From NCBI GenBank assembly GCA_963805325.1, contig CAWDTS010000022.1, forward strand, positions 1 to 64,000: a stretch of 64,000 nucleotides of DNA. Reading direction: 5' to 3'. The notes under the pieces are model-generated. The model worked only from the letters and a program-made list of their open reading frames with translations, searched no databases and had not been told where the DNA came from. Numbering within the stretch: position 1 is the first letter of the stretch; each line of letters begins with the position of its first letter. The translations under genes and the position numbers were made by a program. Of the stretch, positions 57,412 to 64,000 are shown one piece after another. This stretch comes from DASWJZ01 sp963805325. GTDB lineage: Bacteria; Pseudomonadota; Alphaproteobacteria; Rhizobiales; Afifellaceae.

Positions 57412-57891
57412 ATGTCGGAAACGGTGCATGCCACCGCGGTCCTTGTCGGCGCCGACGGCGTGCTGATCCGCGGCGAATTGGGAAGCGGCAAGTCGTCGCT
57501 GGCGCTGGCGCTGATGCAGCGCGGCAGCCGGCTCATCGCCGACGACCGCCTTACACTCTCAAGTTGCCACGGCCGCCTCGTCGCCAGCGCACCGAGCGCA
57601 ACCGCGGGGCTCGTGGAACTGCGCGGCCATGGGCTCCTCAATGTGCCGCACGAGCCCAGCGGCGTAATCCGGCTGATTGTCGACGTCGTCGACGCGGAGG
57701 GAGCCGATCCGGAGGGACTTGAACGCATGCCGGAGGCGCACCAGCTTACGGCCACGATCCTCGGAATCAGGCTTCCGCGTCAGCCCGTTCCGACCGCGAC
57801 AGAGCGCGCCGTCGTCCTCGTGGAGACGGCGCTCGGAGCGTACCGTCGCAGGCCGACTGAGGGCTTGCGAACGGCGACAGTTTCGGGATGA
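57412..57891 (+). CDS. hprK: HPr kinase/phosphorylase, short alphaproteobacterial form
   Basis: Kinase domain only, 159 residues (Gram-positive HprK has about 310, with an extra amino-terminal domain). P-loop RGELGSGKSSLALAL holds Lys27, followed by LIADDRLTL with the acidic residues, and GLVELRGHGLLN, the HprK signature. It phosphorylates a Ser of HPr, linking carbon state to the ChvG/ChvI and EIIA genes around it. Three bases after chvG. Confidence 0.94.
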   Translation: MSETVHATAVLVGADGVLIRGELGSGKSSLALALMQRGSRLIADDRLTLSSCHGRLVASAPSATAGLVELRGHGLLNVPHEPSGVIRLIVDVVDAEGADPEGLERMPEAHQLTATILGIRLPRQPVPTATERAVVLVETALGAYRRRPTEGLRTATVSG

Positions 57892-57922
57892 TGGCGGCCC
57901 TCCCACCCTCTACGGCATCTTC

Positions 57923-58324
57923 ATGATCGGTCTCGTGCTTGTTACCCATGGGCAGTTGGCGACTGAGTTCCGTGCCGCGCTCGAGCACGTCGTCGGCCAT
58001 CAGGACGCCTGCGAGGCCGTATCGATCGGCCCGGACGACGATATGGAAGAGCGACGCCGCGACATCGTCGCCGCCGTCGACAAGGTCAACGACGGATCGG
58101 GCGTGATCCTGTTGACCGACATGTTCGGCGGAACGCCCTCCAACCTCGCGATATCGGTGATGGAGCCGGGGCAGGTCGAGGTGGTGGCCGGGGTCAATCT
58201 GCCGATGCTCATCAAGCTCGCGAGCGTGCGCGGCGACCCGAACCTCGCCAAAGTCGCTTGCTGGGCGCAGGACGCAGGACGAAAATACATCAACGTCGCC
58301 AGCAAGCTTCTCGCCAACGAATGA
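57923..58324 (+). CDS. PTS mannose-type EIIA domain protein
   Basis: Regulatory EIIA of the mannose type, 133 residues. The phospho-acceptor is His9 in VLVTHGQLATEF, and TDMFGGTPSNLAI is the conserved interface near residue 67. No EIIB, EIIC or sugar transport domain is attached, so it acts in signalling rather than uptake. Its stop overlaps the HPr start (ATGA at 58321-58324). Confidence 0.94.
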   Translation: MIGLVLVTHGQLATEFRAALEHVVGHQDACEAVSIGPDDDMEERRRDIVAAVDKVNDGSGVILLTDMFGGTPSNLAISVMEPGQVEVVAGVNLPMLIKLASVRGDPNLAKVACWAQDAGRKYINVASKLLANE

Positions 58325-58599
58325 CAGAACCCGCATCGCGCCATGTCACCATCGTGAACCGCCGTGGCCTGCATGCGCGCGCCTCCGCCCGCTTCGTGAA
58401 ATGCGCCGAAGGCTTCGACTGCGAAGTGACGGTCGTGAAGGACGGGCAGAGCGTCGGCGGCACGTCGATCATGGGACTGATGACGCTTTCTGCCTCGACC
58501 GGATGCACGATCGAGCTGAAGGCAGAAGGGCGCGAGGCGGAAGCTGCGCTGAACGCGCTCTCAGGCCTGATCGAAGACGGCTTCGGCGAAGAGGATTGA
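58321..58599 (+). CDS. ptsH: Phosphocarrier protein HPr
   Basis: Small PTS carrier, 92 residues. Both phosphorylation sites are present: His18 in RRGLHARAS (from enzyme I) and Ser49 in VGGTSIMGLMTL (from HprK). Together with hprK and the EIIA gene it makes the truncated regulatory PTS typical of Hyphomicrobiales; enzyme I is not in this window. Converges with the malic enzyme gene, 7 bp apart. Confidence 0.96.
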   Translation: MTEPASRHVTIVNRRGLHARASARFVKCAEGFDCEVTVVKDGQSVGGTSIMGLMTLSASTGCTIELKAEGREAEAALNALSGLIEDGFGEED

Positions 58600-58606
58600 G
58601 CCCTCT

Positions 58607-60889
58607 TCACCCGCTGATGTTGTAGGCCGCGAGCGCGGCCATGTTCACGATGTCGGAGTCGCGCGCCGAGATCGGCAGGATCTGCACTGGGCATTTGAAG
58701 CCGACGAGTAGCGGGCCGAGCACCGTGGAGCCGCCGAGCTCGTGCAGCATGTTGGTGGAGATCGCCGCGGAATGTCGGGCCGGCATGACGAGCACGTTGG
58801 CGGGACCGGAGAGGCGGCAGAACGGATAGGCCGCCATCACGTTCGGATTGAGCGCCACGTCTGCACCCATCTCGCCGTCATACTCGAAGTCGACCTTGCG
58901 CTCGTCGAGGATGCGCACCGCGGCCTTCACCTTCTCCGCCCTTTCGCCGGCCGGATTGCCGAAGGTCGAATAAGCGAGCATGGCGACGCGCGGGGGGTCG
59001 AAACCGATGCGCCGCGCCACACCCGCCGCCTCCTCGGCGATGTCGGCAAGCTCCTCGGAGTTCGGCATGTCGTGCACCGCCGTGTCGGCGACCACGACGG
59101 TGCGACCGCGGCAGAGCGCGATCGTCACGCCGATGATGCGATGACCGGGCATCGGATCGATGCAGCGACGCAGATCCTGCATCACCGTCGAGTAGTTGCG
59201 CGTGATGCCGGTGACCAGGCCGTCCGCGTCACCAAGCGCCACCATCAGGGCGGCGAAGTGATTGCGGTCGGTGTTCACGAGACGCGTGCAGTCGCGATAG
59301 AGGTAGCCCTCCCGCTGAAGGCGCTCGTAGAGATACTCGGCATAGACGTCGCGGCGTTTCGACAGCCGCGCGTTGATGATCTCGATGTCGCCCTTGAGCT
59401 CGATGCCGGCCTCCTTTGCGCGCGACGCCACGAGGTCCTCGCGCCCGACCAGTATCGCCGTTCCGAAGCGCTGATGCGCAAAGCTGACGGCGGCGCGGAT
59501 GACCGGCTCCTCCTCGCCTTCGGCGAACACGATCCTCTTTGGATGCTGGCGCACGCGCGCGGTGATCTGTTGCAGCGTGCCGGCGATCGGATCGCGACGC
59601 GCCGAAAGCTGCTCGCGGTATTCCTCCATGTCCTCGATCGGACGCCGCGCCACGCCGGAATCCATCGCCGCCTGGGCGACGGCCGGCGGTATCGCCGAGA
59701 TCAGCCGCGGATCGAACGGCACCGGGATGATGTAGCGCGAGCCGAAGCGCGGGCGGTTGCCCTGATAGGCGGCAACCACCTCGTCCGGAACGTCCTCGCG
59801 CGCCAGCGCCGCGATCGCCTCCGCTGCGGCAAGCTTCATCGCCTCGTTGATGGTGGTGGCGCGCACGTCGAGCGCGCCACGGAAGATATAGGGAAAGCCG
59901 AGAACATTGTTCACCTGGTTCGCATAGTCGGAGCGACCGGTCGCGACGATCGCGTCATCGCGGACCTCGGCGACATCCTCAGGCGTGATCTCCGGATCGG
60001 GATTGGCCATGGCGAAGATGATCGGATTCTTGGCCATCGACGCGACCATCTCGCGCGTGTAGGCGCCCTTAACCGAAAGCCCGAGGGTGACGTCGGCGCC
60101 CCTCATCGCCTCTTCCAGCGTGCGCAGCTTGGTTTCCACCGCGTGCGCCGACTTCCACTGGTTCATGCCTTCGGTGCGGCCTTTATAGACGACGCCCTTG
60201 GTGTCGCAGATGATGACGTTGTCGTGCGGCACTCCGTAGGCCTTGGCGAGCTCCACGCAGGCAATCGACGCGGCGCCGGCGCCATTCGAGACGATCTTTG
60301 TGTTCTTGATGTCGCGCCCGGTCAGCAGCAGCGCGTTGATCAACCCGGCGAGCGAGATGATCGCAGTGCCGTGCTGGTCGTCATGAAAGACCGGGATATC
60401 CATCAGCTCGCGCAGGCGGCTCTCGATCACGAAGCAGTCGGGCGCGCGGATGTCTTCAAGATTGATGCCGCCGAAGGACGGGCCGAGAAAGCGCACGGCA
60501 TTGACGAACTCGTCGACGTCTTCCGTGTCGACCTCAAGGTCGATCGCGTCGATGTCGGCGAAGCGCTTGAAGAGCACCGCCTTGCCTTCCATCACGGGCT
60601 TGGAGGCGAGCGCGCCGAGATTGCCGAGCCCGAGGATCGCGGTGCCGTTGGAGATGACGGCGACCAGATTGCCGCGCGTCGTGTAGTCGAAGGCGGCGTT
60701 CGGATCGTCCGCGATGCGCTTCACCGGGACGGCGACGCCGGGAGAATAAGCGAGCGACAGATCGCGCTGCGTCGCCATCGGCTTGGTGGGGATGATCTCG
60801 ATCTTCCCCGGCCGACCGCGCGTGTGGAATTCCAGCGCCTCCTGGTCGGTAACCGATACGATTCCCTTCCAACCCTTGTCGCCCGACAT
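58607..60889 (-). CDS. maeB: NADP-dependent malic enzyme (malic enzyme-PTA fusion)
   Basis: Converts malate to pyruvate with NADP reduction, 760 residues from MSGDKGWKGIVSVTD, with AAAGGG upstream. The amino-terminal catalytic part shows SLAYSPGVAVPVKRI, FHDDQHGTAIISLAG and the nucleotide-binding GAGAASIACVELA. From about residue 450 there is a phosphotransacetylase-like domain (RIVFAEGEEEPVIRAA, ending ISARDSDIVNMAALAA) that in known MaeB proteins binds acetyl-CoA as a regulator. Relevant to C4-acid metabolism. Confidence 0.97.
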   Translation of the reverse strand: MSGDKGWKGIVSVTDQEALEFHTRGRPGKIEIIPTKPMATQRDLSLAYSPGVAVPVKRIADDPNAAFDYTTRGNLVAVISNGTAILGLGNLGALASKPVMEGKAVLFKRFADIDAIDLEVDTEDVDEFVNAVRFLGPSFGGINLEDIRAPDCFVIESRLRELMDIPVFHDDQHGTAIISLAGLINALLLTGRDIKNTKIVSNGAGAASIACVELAKAYGVPHDNVIICDTKGVVYKGRTEGMNQWKSAHAVETKLRTLEEAMRGADVTLGLSVKGAYTREMVASMAKNPIIFAMANPDPEITPEDVAEVRDDAIVATGRSDYANQVNNVLGFPYIFRGALDVRATTINEAMKLAAAEAIAALAREDVPDEVVAAYQGNRPRFGSRYIIPVPFDPRLISAIPPAVAQAAMDSGVARRPIEDMEEYREQLSARRDPIAGTLQQITARVRQHPKRIVFAEGEEEPVIRAAVSFAHQRFGTAILVGREDLVASRAKEAGIELKGDIEIINARLSKRRDVYAEYLYERLQREGYLYRDCTRLVNTDRNHFAALMVALGDADGLVTGITRNYSTVMQDLRRCIDPMPGHRIIGVTIALCRGRTVVVADTAVHDMPNSEELADIAEEAAGVARRIGFDPPRVAMLAYSTFGNPAGERAEKVKAAVRILDERKVDFEYDGEMGADVALNPNVMAAYPFCRLSGPANVLVMPARHSAAISTNMLHELGGSTVLGPLLVGFKCPVQILPISARDSDIVNMAALAAYNISG

Positions 60890-60993
60890 GCCTACCCTTT
60901 CCTCCCTGTTGTCACAGACCTTTAAGGGCCCACTGCTGCCGCCACAAGACATTGCAAGCGCGGCCACTGGCCGCCAGGGCGGAGAGGTTCTAT

Positions 60994-61770
60994 GTGATCG
61001 GCATGCGCGCGGAAATTCCGGCCATCGCCGTCACCGGCCTCACCAAGACCTATCGCGACGTCAAGGCGGTCGCGGGCGTCGACTTTTCCGTCCCGCGCGG
61101 CGCGATCGTCGGCCTGCTCGGGGGAAACGGCGCCGGCAAGACCACGACCATCGCCATGATCATGGGCCTTGTGCTGCCAACCGCCGGCACCGCCAGGGTG
61201 CTCGGCGTCGACATGGCGCGCGAGCGGCGCAAGGTGTTGCACCGCATCAATTTCGAGAGCCCCTATGTGGAAATGCCGAAGCGGCTCACGGTGCGGCAGA
61301 ACCTCAAGGTCTTCGGCGCGCTCTACGGGGTCGGCGACCTCGCCCGCCGCATCGACACTCTGGCCTTCGAGCTCGACCTGACAGCGCTGCTCGACCGCCC
61401 GTCGGGCGAGCTTTCCTCCGGCCAGAAGACGCGCGTGGCGCTCGCCAAGGCGCTGATCAACGCGCCCGACGTGCTCCTCCTCGATGAGCCGACGGCGTCA
61501 CTCGATCCCGATACGGCGGACTGGGTGCGCTCGCACCTCGAACGCTATCGGCGCGAACACAACGCCGCCATCCTGCTCGCCTCGCACAATATGCCGGAGG
61601 TGGAGCGGCTCTGCGACGACGTCTTGATGATGAAGGCGGGGAAGATCGTCGACCACGGCGGGCCGGCCGATCTTATCGCGCGCTACGGGCGGGAGACGAT
61701 GGAGGAGGTGTTCCTCGACGTCGCGCGCAACCGCAAGCTCAAAGAGCCGGGGCGCGAGGTGACGGAATGA
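60994..61770 (+). CDS. ABC transporter ATP-binding protein (ABC-2 type exporter)
   Basis: ATPase of 258 residues. Walker A GGNGAGKTTTIAM, signature ELSSGQKTRVALAKAL, Walker B VLLLDEPTASLDPD and the switch His in LLASHNMPEVERL. The GTG at 60994 has GGAGAGG six bases upstream; the ATG at 61003 is the alternative. It overlaps the permease gene by ATGA and powers it. DrrA-type family; the exported substrate is unknown. Confidence 0.92.
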   Translation: MIGMRAEIPAIAVTGLTKTYRDVKAVAGVDFSVPRGAIVGLLGGNGAGKTTTIAMIMGLVLPTAGTARVLGVDMARERRKVLHRINFESPYVEMPKRLTVRQNLKVFGALYGVGDLARRIDTLAFELDLTALLDRPSGELSSGQKTRVALAKALINAPDVLLLDEPTASLDPDTADWVRSHLERYRREHNAAILLASHNMPEVERLCDDVLMMKAGKIVDHGGPADLIARYGRETMEEVFLDVARNRKLKEPGREVTE

Positions 61771-62582
61771 GCGCCACCGAATACCACGCCGTCTCCTTCC
61801 GCCGCATCGGCGCGATGGTGCTGCGCTACTGGTATCTCCTGCGCCATTCCTGGCCGCGCGTCGTCGATCTCATCTATTGGCCGACCGTGCAGATGGTGAT
61901 GTGGGGGTTCTTGCAGCTTTACCTCGTGGACCGCACATCCATGGCGGCGCAGGCGGGCGGCGCCTTCATCGGCGCGGTGCTGCTCTGGGACATTCTCTTC
62001 CGCGGGCAGATCGGCTTCTCGGTCTCGTTCCTCGAAGAGATATGGTCGCGCAATCTCGGCAACCTGATGATGACGCCACTTCGCCCCTTCGAGCTGGTCA
62101 TCGCGCTCATGGTGATGAGTGTCGTGCGCGTGCTGATCGGACTCGTGCCGGTGACGATCCTGGCGATCTTCTTCTTCGGCTTCAATTTCTGGGCGCTCGG
62201 GCTCGCCGTTCCCCTCTTTTTCGGCAACCTCATCCTGACCAGTTGGTCGATCGGGCTGATCGCGGCCGGATTGGTGCTCAGAAAAGGACTCGGGGCGGAG
62301 GGGCTCGCCTGGTCGATAACCTTCATCCTGCTGCCGCTCTGCTGCGTCTACTACCCCGTCGCCATTCTGCCGGGGTGGCTGCAGACCATATCGCTGGCCC
62401 TCCCCCCGACTCACATCTTCGAGGGGCTCCGGACGCTCATTCTCGAGCACCGCCTCGACGGGAGCGCGCTCCTGACCTCGTTCCTCCTCAATATCGTGTA
62501 TCTGGCCGCGGCAGCCGGCGCTTTCGGGCTGCTTTTGCGCTCCGCGCGCGTCAATGGCGCGCTCATGCAGACGGGCGAATAA
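61767..62582 (+). CDS. ABC-2 type transporter permease
   Basis: Membrane protein of 271 residues with six predicted segments (for example VLIGLVPVTILAIFFFGFNF and LAVPLFFGNLILTSWSIGL). The ABC-2 signature region is LPLCCVYYPVAILPGWLQTI, PPTHIFEGLRTLILEH. Its start overlaps the ATPase stop, so the two form one exporter. Such pairs export drugs, lipids or polysaccharides; nothing nearby tells which. Confidence 0.9.
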   Translation: MSATEYHAVSFRRIGAMVLRYWYLLRHSWPRVVDLIYWPTVQMVMWGFLQLYLVDRTSMAAQAGGAFIGAVLLWDILFRGQIGFSVSFLEEIWSRNLGNLMMTPLRPFELVIALMVMSVVRVLIGLVPVTILAIFFFGFNFWALGLAVPLFFGNLILTSWSIGLIAAGLVLRKGLGAEGLAWSITFILLPLCCVYYPVAILPGWLQTISLALPPTHIFEGLRTLILEHRLDGSALLTSFLLNIVYLAAAAGAFGLLLRSARVNGALMQTGE

Positions 62583-62730
62583 CTCAGCCTGAGGTTATTC
62601 TTTCCCGGCGAAATTGCCGCAATCTTCGGAATGCGGGTTGTCATGTGGCCTTCAAGCGCTAGATTTGCAGTGCGGAATCTTTTCCGCGGCGCACAATGCG
62701 CCGATAGGGTGCCGAAAGGCAGGCTGGATT

Positions 62731-64000
62731 TTGTCCATCTATCAGCTCTATGAGTTCAATCATGCGGCGATGGCGCCTTGGCGCGCCGTGGCCGACGCGG
62801 CGCGGCTGACCTTTCAGAACCCGCTCAATCCGCTCTCCGACACACCCTTCGGGCGATCCATCGCGGCGGCGGCCGAACTCTTCGAGCGCACGACGCGCCG
62901 TTACGGAAAGCCTGAATTCGGACTGACCGAGACCGTCGTCGACGGCAAGAAGGTCGTGGTCCATGAGGAGGAGGTCTGGCAAAAGCCCTTCTGCTCGCTC
63001 CTGCATTTCCGTCGCGAGCTCGAGACGCCGCGCCACGACCCGAAGCTCCTGATCGTCGCGCCGCTCTCCGGCCACTACGCGACGCTTCTGCGCGGCACGG
63101 TCGAGGCGATGCTGCCGGAGCACGAGGTCTTCATTACCGACTGGACCGACGCGCGCATGGTGCCGGTGTCGGATGGCACCTTCGACCTCGACGACTACAT
63201 CGACTATTTGATCGAGATCTATCACCACCTCGGCCCCGGCACGCATGTGATGGCGGTCTGCCAGCCCTCCGTGCCAGTGCTTGCGAGCGTGGCGCTTCTC
63301 TCCGAGGATCGCGACGAGGACTTGCCCTGCTCGATGACGCTGATGGGCGGGCCGATCGACACGCGGCTTGCGCCGACCGCCGTGAACCAGCTCGCGGAAG
63401 CGCGCGGCACGGACTGGTTCCGCAACAACACCATCATGACGGTGCCGTTCCCGCATCCGGGCTTCATGCGCAGAGTTTATCCGGGCTTCCTGCAGCTCAG
63501 CGGGTTCATGAGCATGAACTTTGACCGCCACGTCACGGCGCACCAGGAGTTCTATCAGCACCTCGTCGACGGCGACGGCGACGTGGCCGAGAAACATCGC
63601 GAATTCTATGACGAATATCTGGCGGTGATGGATCTCACCGCCGAGTTCTATCTGCAGACGGTCGACACCGTCTTCGTAAATCACCTGCTTCCGAACGGAA
63701 AGATGACGCATCGCGGGCGTCCGATCCGGACTGAAGCGATCCGCCGCACCGCGCTTCTAACGGTCGAGGGCGAGCGCGACGACATTTCCGGCGTCGGCCA
63801 GACGAAGGCCGCGCACGCGCTTTGCACCAACCTCCCCTACGAGAAGAAGAAGCATTATCTGGCGATGGGCGTCGGTCACTACGGCGTCTTCAACGGCTCG
63901 CGTTACCGCTCCGACATCCAGCCGCGCATCCGCGACTTCGTCCGCAACCACCACAGCGGATCGAACGGCAGCCTGGAGCGCGCGGCGAAGCCGATCGGCA
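62731..64000 (+). CDS. phaZ: Intracellular poly(3-hydroxyalkanoate) depolymerase (partial at window end)
   Basis: Degrades stored PHB granules in the cytoplasm. The frame is open from a TTG at 62731 (LSIYQLYEFNHAAMAPWRA) with no ATG in reach; homologues start at the same place (FYQLYEMNHA-like), and AAAGGCAGG lies upstream. Diagnostic segments are FERTTRRYGKPEFGL, the lipase-box-like MAVCQPSVPVLAS with the catalytic Cys, and MGGPIDTRLAPTAVN. About 423 residues are visible and only the last few are missing (AAKPIG). It implies that the organism makes PHB. Confidence 0.95.
   Translation, partial: MSIYQLYEFNHAAMAPWRAVADAARLTFQNPLNPLSDTPFGRSIAAAAELFERTTRRYGKPEFGLTETVVDGKKVVVHEEEVWQKPFCSLLHFRRELETPRHDPKLLIVAPLSGHYATLLRGTVEAMLPEHEVFITDWTDARMVPVSDGTFDLDDYIDYLIEIYHHLGPGTHVMAVCQPSVPVLASVALLSEDRDEDLPCSMTLMGGPIDTRLAPTAVNQLAEARGTDWFRNNTIMTVPFPHPGFMRRVYPGFLQLSGFMSMNFDRHVTAHQEFYQHLVDGDGDVAEKHREFYDEYLAVMDLTAEFYLQTVDTVFVNHLLPNGKMTHRGRPIRTEAIRRTALLTVEGERDDISGVGQTKAAHALCTNLPYEKKKHYLAMGVGHYGVFNGSRYRSDIQPRIRDFVRNHHSGSNGSLERAAKPIG

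Overview
The window is a 64-kb piece of a GC-rich (about 64-66% by eye) alphaproteobacterial chromosome, most likely from the order Hyphomicrobiales (Rhizobiales). The evidence is gene order: coaBC-ubiB-ubiE / mutM-echA-rpsT-dnaA-dnaN-recF-gyrB, the block nfu-tsaB-rimI-fur-plsC-miaB-phoH-ybeY-corC-lnt-HTH-metK-trmB, and chvI-chvG-hprK-EIIA-HPr. The genus cannot be told.

Layout: (1) 1-11.5 kb is an accessory sugar-acid locus. A leftward operon holds a solute-binding protein, two permeases, an ATPase and two enolase-superfamily enzymes. A divergent rightward operon holds a GntR/FCD regulator, two more enolase-superfamily enzymes and an RraA-like aldolase. Together they suggest uptake, dehydration and cleavage of an acid sugar. 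(2) 11.7-23.4 kb is the dnaA region: tRNA-Arg, arfB, gyrB, recF, dnaN, dnaA, rpsT, echA and mutM, mostly leftward. (3) 23.4-42.9 kb is mostly rightward housekeeping: ubiE, ubiB, coaBC, a PQQ glucose dehydrogenase, dut, cysK, nth, an Ada-like methyltransferase, nfu, tsaB, rimI, fur, plsC, miaB and phoH. (4) 42.9-46.4 kb is a small accessory segment (SDR, cupin, DoxX, two small membrane proteins) rich in palindromic repeats; it separates phoH from ybeY. (5) 46.4-53.7 kb resumes the block with ybeY, corC, lnt, an HTH regulator, metK and trmB. (6) 53.7-64 kb holds an unrecognised gene of lower GC, a shortened HugZ-like gene, the ChvG/ChvI two-component system with its truncated regulatory PTS, NADP malic enzyme, an ABC-2 exporter and an intracellular PHA depolymerase cut by the window edge.

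Two things stand out. First, ybeY carries an extra 198-bp, in-frame, palindrome-rich segment bounded by a 7-bp direct repeat (GCCGGCG); removing it would give a YbeY of normal length. Second, eleven otherwise intact genes, including the usually essential lnt and dut, are each broken by apparent single-base insertions (13 in all, never a deletion), which points to consensus errors in the assembly rather than gene decay. Those genes are annotated here across the break.
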